A DNA stretch of 64,000 nt from Siderastrea radians (GCA_964017195.1 OZ024895.1:12392501-12456500), one strand, 5' to 3'; numbered from the stretch's first letter, positions 43,998 to 48,701 are shown. Notes: a model not told the origin generated them from the sequence alone. Translations and numbers: made by a program.

Positions 43998-45977
43998 ACG
44001 ATTCTGATAGCCCTTGCTAAGATCTGCTTTTTCCACATAGTCATAAACCGCGCAACAATACCGTTGTATTAGCAGGCAAATTCCTTAAGAAACCCGAATA
44101 TCTCGGACCAGGCCGGTGTGCCTTTCTCGAAAGCCCCGAGACTTTTCGGGTCGATTTTGAGCACGATGAGTTACTCTGTATCCTGTTAATAAAGAACTTT
44201 CTAAGTATCAAACTTCCCCTATTAGTTATACATTTCTTACCTTGAATACATGTTAAAATAAGAGCTTTGTAGAATGAGTTGATCATGTTTTTATAAATGG
44301 CTTTTCGGGGCTTTCGAGAAACGCACCCCAGACCCGAGATGCGCAGGACGTATGCGCAGTAACAAAAGGGGCACCGTCCTTAAGGTACTAGAAAATCATC
44401 AAATTTACTGAACAAATCTTTGGGATGTTGGACATCAGCGAAGTTGTTCCCCAGGAAAGTGAAGTTGAAGGTGCTTTGAATAATAGCGATAATGACAGTG
44501 ACGACGAACTGAGAGTGTAACATGCCCACACTTACGCGTAGCAGCAGGTGGGTTCGAGTGCCTGCAAACTGGCAAAGTGTCATGACTTTCTTTAAAAAGA
44601 ACATCTTTGTTTACAGACTTAATTTGCTCATGAAATATATTAAAGGAAATTCTGGCTTTGCTGTATCCAGTGAGAACTGTGTGATTACAGATAAAAACTG
44701 AGAGTAAGAGTAAGGCAAGACATCAAATGCCATACAACAGAGAAACGAGAAGATATAAGAGGAACTCATAAGGGATCATGAGGATATAATGTCGCTTGAG
44801 ATGAGGAAAAGAGCCTGTTAGTTTGGCAAAATCACAAAGATAGGGTACATCATTCATAGGTACCCTGTTACTACATGTTAAGTCTAGCAGTTTGTAGGTA
44901 TTCAAAGAGCACAAAGTTCTTTAGTAAAGTGACAATATTGGAAGGAATTTAAACTGCAGTGTAGTGTTACGTAATATGAACTCGTTAAAGCATAATCAGG
45001 GAGAAAGGTGAAAAAACAGGGAGGAGGGAGAAACGGCCAAAAAAATTAGGGAGGAAGGAGAAAAATGAGTTTAAAAATAGGGAGATAAGATATTTAACTG
45101 CCCGTTCCTCTCCCCTCTTAACCCGACTGACTTTCGATTTTATTCGATAAAAGTCGATGCTTGTCTGACTGAATCACTCGGGTTTTCCAGCGTTCCGAAT
45201 TCGATTGCTGTGATTGACTTTGCCTGGATAGATGCAGTGAGTATGATACTTCCCTCAGACTATTTGCAACCATGTTCACATTCCTTTTTATATTAGCTGG
45301 CGTACAAAGAACGTCCAGTTAATTGAGTTTTAATTTTTGTGAACCAGCTCTTAGTTTAGACATTTCGACTTTTGGTCAAAAATAGCTTATTCTCTCTTTT
45401 CTCACTACAAACACTATTTTCTGTCTTTTGATAATCGTATTAAAAAGCGATTTAACAGTTAAATGTTAATTTTGATATTCAAAAAATGAATTTTTGTATT
45501 GTATTCAGTTTTATTTTTCGTTCGGGGTAGTATCGTTAACACTAAAGGCCGTGGTCCTGACCTCTCGTTTAGCCATCAGCTAGACGACAGCTCAACCGGA
45601 AACAAACATAATGCAACCGTAAAACGGCTAACACTAAATTATTCAGGTCAAGATTTACAAAAATACGACGTTAAACTCACGATTGCGAGATATAAGCCAA
45701 TAGAAGGTTAACAGTGATGCCAGCAAAACAGTGCATCACTTCTGTTTAATCCCGATAGCCCGTTTATTTAGTTTTTCTAAACCTGACTAGTTCATAATGT
45801 CGGCCTTCCTCAAAGACGGTGATGTATTATTAAATTAGTACAAAGTAAATCGATCAGGTTGAAAGACACATAAAAATAAAGGCAGCATGCCACTGACTAC
45901 ACCGTTCCTCTTACGTTAGACAACTTACCTGACAGTGGTGGAACCCAAATCAAGTACAAAAGAAGAACTCGGTCCAT
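3903..45977 (-). CDS. Ig-SEA receptor tyrosine kinase (whole gene, 24-exon model, 1,303 residues)
   Basis: Single-pass receptor tyrosine kinase, expected to bind a ligand outside the cell and phosphorylate tyrosines inside. Model order: signal peptide (1-16), Ig1 without cysteines (17-132), seven Ig domains (132-730), SEA (730-850), membrane helix (about 874-897), juxtamembrane (898-1000), kinase (about 1001-1280), tail to 1303. Kinase landmarks: GKGAFG (1007-1012), VAVK lysine (1034), HRD aspartate (1143), DFG (1161-1163); APE is replaced by AYE (1188-1190). All 23 introns in the model are GT-AG and every junction keeps phase; the exons total 3,912 bases including the stop. The nearest kinase relatives by eye are FGFR/VEGFR/RET-type, but the Ig-SEA ectodomain matches none of the classic families, so I give no symbol. 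The alternative start at 36,135 with its own Ig exon gives the same length. Including both N-terminal Ig exons would give 1,418 residues. Confidence 0.9.
5169..5279. repeat. Palindromic fold-back element with GGCCTACGGCC centre
   Basis: 111-bp near-perfect inverted repeat from ACAATTATCCTGC to GCAGGATAATTGT. It is centred on an 11-base GGCCTACGGCC core. It lies in the intron between kinase exons 23 and 24. A second element with the same design but different arms is in the intron upstream of Ig exon 4. Confidence 0.75.
5467..5566 (-). CDS. RTK exon 23: kinase subdomain XI
   Basis: Residues 1249-1282. It encodes YQIMMSCWQ followed by the EARPSF arginine motif, the conserved end of tyrosine kinase domains, then a lysine-rich helix DMENQHK. 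It enters in phase 2 and leaves in phase 0 through a GTAAAA donor. Confidence 0.92.
5978..6074 (-). CDS. RTK exon 22: kinase C-lobe (GGSPYP to GYRMPKP)
   Basis: Residues 1217-1249. It carries GGSPYP and the GYRMPKP motif typical of FGFR/VEGFR-like kinases. It enters in phase 1 and leaves in phase 2 at a GTAAGT donor. Confidence 0.92.
6522..6562 (-). CDS. RTK exon 21: kinase subdomain IX
   Basis: A 41-base exon encoding [14 protein letters not shown]. Together with the last two bases of exon 20 (GT) its first base completes the valine of the SDVWS motif. It is too short for ORF detection and was found from splice sites and homology. Confidence 0.92.
6835..6905 (-). CDS. RTK exon 20: activation segment end, AYE instead of APE
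   Basis: Residues 1180-1203: [16 protein letters not shown] and on to TTKSDV. The usual proline of the APE motif is tyrosine here (WTAYEAL). The stabilising glutamate is kept. It enters in phase 0 and leaves in phase 2. Confidence 0.92.
7298..7420 (-). CDS. RTK exon 19: catalytic and activation loops ([11 protein letters not shown])
   Basis: Residues 1139-1179. [13 protein letters not shown] has the catalytic Asp and the AARN signature of receptor-type tyrosine kinases. [10 protein letters not shown] has the metal-binding DFG. The activation loop has one tyrosine (ENIYEKK) where FGF receptors have a pair. In frame and symmetric (phase 0-0). Confidence 0.95.
7885..8075 (-). CDS. RTK exon 18: hinge, kinase insert, start of C-lobe
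   Basis: Residues 1075-1138. [19 protein letters not shown] is the hinge and alpha-D region. It is followed by a short kinase insert ([16 protein letters not shown]) and then [13 protein letters not shown] leading into the catalytic loop. It enters in phase 1 and leaves in phase 0. Confidence 0.95.
8249..8359 (-). CDS. RTK exon 17: alpha-C helix of the kinase N-lobe
   Basis: Residues 1038-1075: [17 protein letters not shown] with the alpha-C glutamate that salt-bridges the VAVK lysine, then [10 protein letters not shown], a strong FGFR/VEGFR-like block. Phase 1-1. Confidence 0.95.
8512..8758. mobile_element. 5'-truncated copy of the TAAGGTGGCTCCC MITE
   Basis: Matches the right part of the element at 48.07-48.70 kb, including the phrase CCATGACAACGGCCTATGCC and the terminal AGGGAGCCACCTTA. 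The left end is missing. It lies in the intron between the two kinase N-lobe exons. Confidence 0.65.
8938..9008. repeat. Short tandem repeat (ATTGTCTTCTA units)
   Basis: Five or more copies of an 11-16 base unit based on ATTGTCTTCTA, some extended by ATCTA. Uninterrupted and AT-rich, so probably polymorphic. Confidence 0.8.
9840..10191 (-). CDS. RTK exon 16: juxtamembrane and glycine-rich loop
   Basis: Residues 921-1038. The first 70 residues are a low-complexity juxtamembrane stretch rich in Ser, Pro and Gln with candidate docking tyrosines ([17 protein letters not shown]). Then [20 protein letters not shown] enters the kinase domain, with the nucleotide loop GKGAFG and VAVKMLK. Starts in phase 0, ends in phase 1. 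Confidence 0.93.
10531..10570 (-). CDS. RTK exon 15: short juxtamembrane exon
   Basis: A 40-base exon reading [13 protein letters not shown]. It carries two candidate phosphotyrosine sites, YEVP (a Y-x-x-P motif) and YDNE, the latter completed by the next exon (Y-x-N motif). Phase 2 to 0. ATTAG acceptor and GTAAGT donor. Found only by phase linking between the membrane exon and the kinase exon. Confidence 0.85.
10997..11015 (-). CDS. RTK exon 14: 19-base microexon
   Basis: Encodes GFGEKRR across its two junctions, a basic stop-transfer-like segment just inside the membrane. A TTTCTAG acceptor and GTAAGA donor flank it. It converts phase 1 of the membrane exon to phase 2 needed by exon 15, which is strong evidence that it is real. 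No other segment in this intron gives the same phase change and an open frame by eye. Confidence 0.8.
11114..11218 (-). CDS. RTK exon 13: transmembrane helix
   Basis: Residues 866-901. A hydrophobic run ([12 protein letters not shown] then [11 protein letters not shown]) is followed by ERKK, a typical stop-transfer signal. Phase 1-1 with a CCACAG acceptor and GTCAGT donor. This fixes the type I orientation of the receptor. Confidence 0.93.
11434..12497. mobile_element. MITE with about 170-bp terminal inverted repeats (TAAGGTGGCTCATC ends)
   Basis: The left end TTAAGGTGGCTCATCTGG and its following 170 bases reappear inverted at the right end, at roughly 95 percent identity by eye. TTAA is present at the left edge; the right edge reads TTAC. 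The ends share AAGGTGGCTC with the family at 48.07 kb. It lies in the intron between the SEA and membrane exons. No transposase is seen. Confidence 0.75.
12597..12708. repeat. 56-base direct tandem duplication
   Basis: Two adjacent copies of a 56-base unit (starting AAAATTATAGCATTTCCC) with one or two differences. Intronic. Confidence 0.85.
12890..12953. repeat. TTG/CAA microsatellite
   Basis: About twenty imperfect TTG triplets with TTA and CTG interruptions. Intronic, 200 bases from the SEA exon. Confidence 0.9.
13146..13369 (-). CDS. RTK exon 12: SEA domain C-terminal half with GSVIA site
   Basis: Residues 791-866. It begins [13 protein letters not shown], matching the beta strand of SEA domains that carries the G/SVVV autoproteolysis site in mucin-type members. 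It continues with [18 protein letters not shown], the conserved closing part of the fold. A Cys- and Pro-containing linker leads to the membrane exon. Enters phase 2, leaves phase 1. Confidence 0.88.
13459..13517 (-). CDS. RTK exon 11: SEA domain middle
   Basis: A 59-base exon encoding [20 protein letters not shown]. It has the LY-N, V-x-G-L-R pattern expected just before the GSV strand of SEA domains. A TTGCAG acceptor and a GTTGGT donor are needed for phase 0 to 2. A stronger-looking GTAAG four bases downstream would break the frame. Confidence 0.82.
14065..14189 (-). CDS. RTK exon 10: SEA domain N-terminal part
   Basis: Residues 730-771: [14 protein letters not shown], then [20 protein letters not shown], the first strand and helix of a SEA domain. 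Enters in phase 1, leaves in phase 0 at a GTACAC donor, which is weak but fits the phase of exon 11. Confidence 0.85.
14594..14851 (-). CDS. RTK exon 9: Ig domain 8 (membrane-proximal)
   Basis: Residues 644-730. [11 protein letters not shown] supplies the B-strand cysteine and [14 protein letters not shown] the F-strand cysteine. It lacks the central tryptophan of most Ig domains (HIYQFYFNG). The open frame starts mid-exon without ATG. Phase 1-1. Confidence 0.9.
15322..15576 (-). CDS. RTK exon 8: Ig domain 7 (type-2 copy)
   Basis: Residues 559-644, an I-set-like domain: [16 protein letters not shown] and [15 protein letters not shown]. It is a close paralogue of exon 6. With exon 7 it forms the second copy of a duplicated two-Ig module. 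Phase 1-1. Confidence 0.92.
15747..15895. mobile_element. 149-bp MITE (CTGCCTCGTTCCCAGGC ends)
   Basis: CTGCCTCGTTCCCAGGCGA at the left and TCGCCTGGGTACGAGGCAG at the right form 19-base inverted ends with one mismatch. No coding content. Confidence 0.7.
16395..16649 (-). CDS. RTK exon 7: Ig domain 6 (type-1 copy)
   Basis: Residues 474-559. [20 protein letters not shown] and [16 protein letters not shown] are canonical. It is a paralogue of exon 5, sharing SIAWTKQG and LTNLMRGD. Donor GTGAGC. Phase 1-1. Confidence 0.93.
16855..17326. mobile_element. TIR element, about 95-bp inverted ends
   Basis: The left arm begins AGAGAGGATAAAGGGGTAAG and includes TTATTTTTAGTAACAAAT. Both phrases recur inverted at the right end. 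The interior is about 280 bases, AT-rich and non-coding. Intronic. Confidence 0.7.
17578..18092. mobile_element. TTAA-flanked element with CCCTYGGWCGTAC ends (piggyBac-like MITE)
   Basis: TTAA then CCCTCGGACGTAC at the left; GTACGACCAAGGG then TTAA at the right. TTAA duplication followed by CCC is the piggyBac pattern. A diverged inverted copy lies at 25.27-25.82 kb. No transposase. Confidence 0.65.
18970..19218 (-). CDS. RTK exon 6: Ig domain 5 (type-2)
   Basis: Residues 391-474: [16 protein letters not shown] and [15 protein letters not shown]. It shares TIQQCSTPV and [11 protein letters not shown] with exon 8. The extra cysteine in QQCSTPV is conserved in both copies. Phase 1-1. Confidence 0.93.
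19556..21178. mobile_element. TTAA-flanked DNA transposon remnant (GGTATCAKGGTACCCC ends)
   Basis: 21-base inverted ends GGTATCATGGTACCCCAAATG with one mismatch sit directly inside TTAA on both sides. The 1.6-kb interior has a plus-strand coding-like stretch ending [14 protein letters not shown] and [16 protein letters not shown]. Its paired cysteines resemble the zinc-knuckle-like N-terminus of Mutator-like transposase-domain proteins. This resemblance is from memory and needs a search. Stops and frameshifts interrupt it. Confidence 0.5.
21463..21717 (-). CDS. RTK exon 5: Ig domain 4 (type-1)
   Basis: Residues 306-391: [20 protein letters not shown] and [15 protein letters not shown]. It shares [20 protein letters not shown] sequence with exon 7. 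Phase 1-1 with a GTAAGT donor. Confidence 0.93.
21845..23020 (+). mobile_element. LINE 3' end (non-LTR retrotransposon), split by a MITE
   Basis: Plus-strand fragments read [14 protein letters not shown], then [18 protein letters not shown]. After a 580-base insertion come [30 protein letters not shown] and FRTGCQQFF before a stop. These are the C-terminal motifs of CR1/L2-like and related LINE reverse transcriptases. The 3' end carries AATAAATAAAG. One stop and small frameshifts mark it as dead. Confidence 0.75.
22042..22620. mobile_element. MITE inserted in the LINE remnant
   Basis: About 50-base inverted ends (CAGCTATTTCAATTAACGTT and its inverted match) are flanked by TATA on both sides. 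The insertion splits the LINE reading frame between INKAT and KSLNALVPN, so it is younger than the LINE. Interior non-coding. Confidence 0.75.
23021..25264. other. Intron interior with no recognised feature
   Basis: Between Ig exons 5 and 4. No reading frame here resembles a known protein, and I see no clear inverted or tandem repeat. Small ORFs look like chance. Confidence 0.5.
25265..25823. mobile_element. Diverged inverted copy of the 17.58-kb TTAA element
   Basis: On the minus strand it repeats the same order of motifs as 17.58-18.09 kb, from GGTTAA and CCCTCGGACTTAC at the right edge to a C-run at the left. The TTAA is kept only at the right (25,824-25,827). Diverged by perhaps 25 percent by eye. 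Confidence 0.6.
25918..26196 (-). CDS. RTK exon 4: Ig domain 3
   Basis: Residues 213-306: [18 protein letters not shown] and [15 protein letters not shown]. The central tryptophan is absent (tyrosine or phenylalanine instead). Phase 1-1. Confidence 0.92.
26345..26450. repeat. Palindromic fold-back element with GGCCGAAGGCC centre
   Basis: 106-bp inverted repeat running AACAATTAGATTAT to ATAATCTAATTGTT, centred on GGCCGAAGGCC. It has the same layout as the element at 5.17 kb, with unrelated arms. Confidence 0.75.
27145..27387 (-). CDS. RTK exon 3: Ig domain 2
   Basis: Residues 132-213, a canonical I-set domain: [17 protein letters not shown] and [15 protein letters not shown]. It begins [13 protein letters not shown] after the acceptor. 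Phase 1-1. This is the first shared exon downstream of all the tandem first-exon units. Confidence 0.94.
27478..27890. mobile_element. MITE of the TTAAGGACGGTG family (degenerate right end)
   Basis: Begins TTAAGGACGGTGCC. It shares most of its body with 43.80-44.38 kb, including TTTTTGCAAAGGTTATGACT. The right end is decayed (CCCTGTCGTTAA). Confidence 0.6.
29190..29290 (+). mobile_element. tRNA-like SINE head (A and B boxes)
   Basis: TAGCGGTGTAGTGG looks like a polymerase III A box, and 50 bases later GGGTTGATATTTC looks like a degraded B box. The downstream body and its end are not defined. It could also be a chance match. Confidence 0.3.
30259..30320. repeat. 62-base near-perfect palindrome
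   Basis: Arms of about 30 bases (GAAAGTTGTAACATTTC and its inverted match) are separated by a single base. One bulge and one mismatch. Intronic, no coding content. Confidence 0.85.
30662..30880 (-). pseudogene. Truncated Ig pseudoexon of unit A
   Basis: Retains [37 protein letters not shown] and a GTAAGT donor, but the first 45 codons of the exon are missing. A deletion joined the middle of the exon to sequence that, in unit B, lies about 0.8 kb upstream. The remaining frame is open, so a cryptic acceptor could still use it, but I judge it dead. Confidence 0.7.
31921..31968. repeat. 16-base tandem repeat inside the GIY-YIG fragment
   Basis: Three copies of CTAACCGACACACAGG, the last incomplete. 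The expansion shifts the endonuclease reading frame. Confidence 0.9.
32243..32269 (+). ncRNA. Hammerhead-like core at the end of the Penelope-like fragment
   Basis: CTGAAGA, a perfect 5-bp hairpin (GAGGG, loop AGCA, CCCTC), then GAAAC. This matches the CUGANGA / stem II / GAAA layout of hammerhead ribozymes, which Penelope-like elements are known to carry. One extra A precedes the stem, and I cannot define stems I and III or the cleavage site. Candidate only. Confidence 0.3.
32368..32416 (-). pseudogene. Broken signal-peptide exon of unit A
   Basis: Aligns with the other three first exons, but codon 3 is TGA and the donor is GGAAGT instead of GTAAGT. Confidence 0.85.
34342..34686 (-). CDS. 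RTK alternative exon 2 (unit B): N-terminal Ig-like domain without cysteines
   Basis: 345 bases, phase 1-1, same length as the unit D exon and about 88 percent identical to it at protein level (14 differences counted by eye, for example [20 protein letters not shown] shared). V-set-like, but the B-strand site ([10 protein letters not shown]) and the F-strand site (DQGVYRF) both lack cysteine. It would be used from the start at 36,135, or in tandem with the unit D exon, since all phases agree. Confidence 0.88.
36087..36135 (-). CDS. RTK alternative exon 1 (unit B): signal peptide
   Basis: 49 bases: [16 protein letters not shown] plus one base, with a GTAATT donor. A basic residue, a hydrophobic core and a small residue at the end make a standard short signal peptide. 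Phase 1 fits the following Ig exon. Implies a second promoter inside the gene. Confidence 0.8.
36206..37857. mobile_element. 1,652-bp TTAA-flanked element with 25-bp perfect TIRs
   Basis: GTAACGCTTCGCGTAAGAAC begins a 25-base terminal repeat that is perfect at both ends. TTAA at 36,202-36,205 and 37,858-37,861 is the target duplication; the matching site in unit C has a single TTAA with no insert. The longest interior ORFs (about 100 codons) resemble nothing I know, so it is probably non-autonomous. Near 37,160 a GGTTCGAA-like string on the minus strand resembles a tRNA B box. Confidence 0.85.
38538..38767. mobile_element. 230-bp palindromic MITE (GGCCTTCACACG ends)
   Basis: Almost the whole element is one inverted repeat, with GCCAACAGTTTGCCAACATG and its inverted match inside. 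The matching position in unit A has no insert. The ends GGCCTTCACACG and CGTGTGAAGGCC are exact. Confidence 0.85.
39930..40125 (-). pseudogene. Degenerate Ig pseudoexon of unit C
   Basis: Starts around [18 protein letters not shown] and keeps VAPSFQE, then a stop codon (TGA) and a deletion of about 36 bases relative to units B and D. The first third is missing. The GTAAGT donor is still present. Confidence 0.8.
40365..40413 (-). CDS. Unit C signal-peptide exon (orphan first exon)
   Basis: [16 protein letters not shown] plus one base, GTAAGT donor, phase 1. Sequence-intact, but its own Ig exon is dead. It could splice to the unit B Ig exon or directly to exon 3 in frame. Whether it is transcribed is unknown. 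Confidence 0.55.
40780..41240 (-). mobile_element. LINE 3' fragment on the minus strand
   Basis: [20 protein letters not shown], then [20 protein letters not shown] and [10 protein letters not shown] are motifs from the C-terminal region of LINE reverse transcriptases. Frameshifted and truncated. Confidence 0.7.
42167..42511 (-). CDS. RTK exon 2 (unit D): N-terminal Ig-like domain without cysteines
   Basis: Residues 17-132. After a CTACATAG acceptor it reads [16 protein letters not shown], and later [19 protein letters not shown]. The Tyr of the D-x-G-x-Y motif is present, but the F-strand cysteine is phenylalanine, and the B strand ([10 protein letters not shown]) also lacks cysteine. Such disulfide-free N-terminal V-like domains exist elsewhere, for example in CEACAMs. 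Phase 1-1. Confidence 0.9.
43798..44379. mobile_element. TTAA-flanked MITE (GGACGGTG ends) with a nested MITE
   Basis: TTAAGGACGGTG at the left and CACCGTCCTTAA at the right. Sequence shared with 27.48-27.89 kb. A second element is inserted at about 44,118-44,335, where the other copy reads straight through. Confidence 0.75.
44118..44335. mobile_element. Nested MITE (TTTCTCGAAAGCCCCGA ends)
   Basis: TTTCTCGAAAGCCCCGA at the left and TCGGGGCTTTCGAGAAA at the right; an interior of about 170 bases without coding content. It interrupts the GGACGGTG-family element. Confidence 0.7.
45929..45977 (-). CDS. RTK exon 1 (unit D): signal peptide and start codon
   Basis: ATG at 45,977-45,975, then [15 protein letters not shown] and one base before a GTAAGT donor. 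Short signal peptide; phase 1 matches exon 2. I chose this start because it is the outermost intact copy and nothing upstream continues the frame. No TATA box was identified. Confidence 0.82.
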
Positions 45978-46639
45978 TGTATGGGATTGTTGATCACCGC
46001 ATCGTTTTTACAAACTACAGCGGCGCTGAAGTTATTTTTTGATCGATTTACTATGCACATAAATTTGTATTTAAATTATTTGTTATTATATCCTTTAATG
46101 GGCATCCGGCGAGGACCCTGAAAGAAACGTGACCGCTTTCCCATGATTTTAACGCTGATCAGAAATTGTTGTAGATTTAATTTACACCAACTAAAATGCG
46201 AAAGCTTTTGCAGAAAGCGTTTTCTTAGGCTTTTCCGCATGAGAAGCATTTTTTTTTTGCTTTTTCTCTCCTCATTGCTCACAAAGAGTGAAGAAACGAA
46301 CAAGCACAGGAAGCGAAAAGTGCCTTTTAAAATACTATGTCAAAGACATTATTCAACGGAAGGTCTATGATGCACTCATTAATTTATCGCTCGGGAAGCT
46401 CTCCACGTCCGCAAGAGTGTTACTGTCCATAGTAACACACTGGTTATCGAGTAGGTTTCCTTTGAATCAATATGCGCTCCTTTGTGATGTCTGCTTTTAC
46501 TGAGTTCCAGGACAAGTTTTTTCTCTTATGCTTTTCTCGTCGAAAGGTATATGTTAAGTGTTGGGTTTTTTGCCATGTCCATTAAGTTATGACCAGGAGC
46601 CATAATCGGGGACGGAGACCGCAACTCAATACTATTTTC

Positions 46640-46705
46640 GGTAGTGGAGTTGGTCCCATCGAAAAAGACAAATGTGCTATTTTTAGAAAAAAATGCGCCA
46701 TCGCG
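46640..46705 (-). repeat. Inverted copy of a 50-60 base motif also at 49.74 kb
   Basis: The minus strand reads TCTAAAAATAGCACATTTGT, then CTTTTTCGATGGGACC; the same words occur on the plus strand near 49,738-49,792. Nature unknown, perhaps an element end. Confidence 0.6.
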
Positions 46706-46845
46706 CGTGACACACGCGTGTGTACGTTGCGAGGACTCCGCGCAAATCGACCTTTTAAAAAAAGGTCGTCGCGGAGATAGCCTGTTCCAGGCTCTCAGAT
46801 AGTTGGGACGGCACGAAAATTCGAAAGGGAACGCGAAAATAAGAC

Positions 46846-47121
46846 GTGCGGGATCTGTCGGAGCCCGGACCAGGCTATTGCGGAGATGAAGAAATTCAGT
46901 TTCTGTCATCAGTGTCACTTCCAAATTTGAGACAAGCCCTTGGGGAGAACTTTCTTGATAGTGACTCTGAATATGAGAATTATACAAGTGATTCCGATGA
47001 TGGCAGTGAGAATATTTTAGACAGATCCTGTGGCGAAGATGCGTCGGACATGTCAGACGAGGATTTCCCCGTTAGACGGAGGCAACGTTTTGCGGGCAGA
47101 AAAGGCGTCGAACTACGATAA
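46846..47121 (+). CDS. Small acidic ORF, function unknown
   Basis: A 91-codon ORF. Residues about 38-78 are Asp/Glu/Ser-rich (SDSEYENYTSDSDDGS, DMSDEDFPVRRRQR), ending in a basic patch. Such acidic N-termini occur in piggyBac-derived and other transposase proteins, but I see no catalytic domain. It could equally be a chance ORF. It sits just left of a large palindrome. Confidence 0.25.
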   Translation: MRDLSEPGPGYCGDEEIQFLSSVSLPNLRQALGENFLDSDSEYENYTSDSDDGSENILDRSCGEDASDMSDEDFPVRRRQRFAGRKGVELR

Positions 47122-47296
47122 AACAGTTGAAGGCGAATCAGGCAGGAAAAGGGAAAAGACATCCCGAAAATATATTTCCTCTAAGGACGTACAGAGATTG
47201 AAGGGCAGCCGCAAAGACTGTAAAATGAATGTCCAAGCACGGTGTGAAGAAAAGTCCCGCACTGATAAATCATTTTCACTTTTTCCACTACAATTA

Positions 47297-47484
47297 ACAA
47301 ATAAAAAAGCCAAAACCGTGCTTTGTTCTGTGATAAAGCGCGCAAGGAAGTGACGAGAGCACGAAAGAAGTGTAGGGTGAACACGAGCCGCAGGCGAGTG
47401 CTTCTCCCTACTTCTTTCGTGCTCTCGTCACTTCCTTGAGTGCTTTATCACAGAACAAAGCACGATTTTGGCTTTTTTATTTGT
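47297..47484. repeat. 188-base palindrome with about 79-base arms
   Basis: Arms from ACAAATAAAAAAGCC through GAAGTGACGAGAGCACGAAA to the inverted match, about 95 percent identical, around a roughly 28-base spacer. A related GATAAAGCACGCTGTTTC string lies at 47.64 kb. Fold-back MITE type. Confidence 0.85.
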
Positions 47485-48068
47485 TTTATAATATAGCTTT
47501 GCTCACATTTGTAAAGAAACTGGCTTTTAATTGCAAGAAATCAAGTTTTTTCATAGCTTGCAAGCGCGCGCAAGAAAGGTTTTCAGCTTGCCAGCGCGCA
47601 CAGAATGGCGTCACGGGCTACTCCGTGCATCTGTACTCTGATAAAGCACGCTGTTTCAACCAATCTGAGCGCGCGTTATATCGAAACTTTATTATAAAAG
47701 AAAATAGTAAGAAAGATTCCAACTACCGAATCAGGAAAGAAAACGTTTGCCGAGATTTTTCAGCGTATGTTTTCTGAGATACTGTCCGCATTTTACCGAA
47801 GTGGCCGAATTAAATGAAGACAAAAAATAGCGAAAATCGCGCCATATCTTTAATCAAATGCTCTCACGGTGAGTAATCAATCGTCGACAAAATAGAGAAC
47901 TTGAAAAACACCAAGAAAAAAACTACTTCCAGCGATGAGAAGGAGAAAGTTGAAGTGAAACTTCACGCTGCCCTAGTACTGAATATTACTTACTGGCACT
48001 GAGACACAAATCTAAGTTGTTTCAGAGTGCTTGATTTCTTAGGACGAAAAGAAACAGTAGAAATAGAG

Positions 48069-48701
48069 TAAGGTGGCTCCCTACAGTTTTATGACTGTGC
48101 GCGCTGATGATTCGAGCTGTAGTAATCTGCGCGTGCTCACATAAAATCGTAGGTGTTTCCTGATATTCATGACGTAAGCATAGCCAAAAGAAGCAAAGTT
48201 AACGGTAAATTTTGTCGCGTTTCCTTCAGTGAATTTTTTTTTTAAATTTTGCACGTTTTGAGATACTAACGCTACCTTTTACATATTATTTTTTGGAAAA
48301 ATTCTGTCAGAGCAACCCAGTTAAATGGTTAAAAATAAGAAATCACGTGGTATCGGTGAATCCGTCTGAACGAGACCATATTTTTTCACCTGGAAAATGT
48401 TAGCAGCCGAAATCATTTTTACAAAATAGGAAAGTTGAAAAAAATTTCACCGAGGGAAAATAAAAATGTTTAAGAAAAAAGACGAATTAACGAAAAATAA
48501 CTGTCATTCTTTAGATGCCTTGTTGCCATGACAACGGCCTATGCCTAAGAAGCAAAACCTGAAAAATAAGGGTAATTATGTTGGTAACCTTACTGGTAAA
48601 ATTCAGGAACAAAGATTGCAAGACAACAGAACTAGGGCTTCTTTTGCAAGTCTTGCCAGTTCGTATAGTCACTTTTGTAGAAACTTTAGGGAGCCACCTT
48701 A
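48069..48701. mobile_element. MITE with TAAGGTGGCTCCCTA ends
   Basis: Left TAAGGTGGCTCCCTACAGTTT; right AAACTTTAGGGAGCCACCTTA. A truncated sister copy lies at 8.51-8.76 kb. TTAA remains only at the right edge. Confidence 0.75.

Larger units (their letters stand above)
41900..46500. repeat. Tandem unit D (outermost, intact first exon and Ig exon)
   Basis: Holds the most upstream signal-peptide exon and an intact Ig exon, 3.4 kb apart, with a nested pair of MITEs between them. Homology to the other units fades near 46.3-46.5 kb. Confidence 0.75.
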
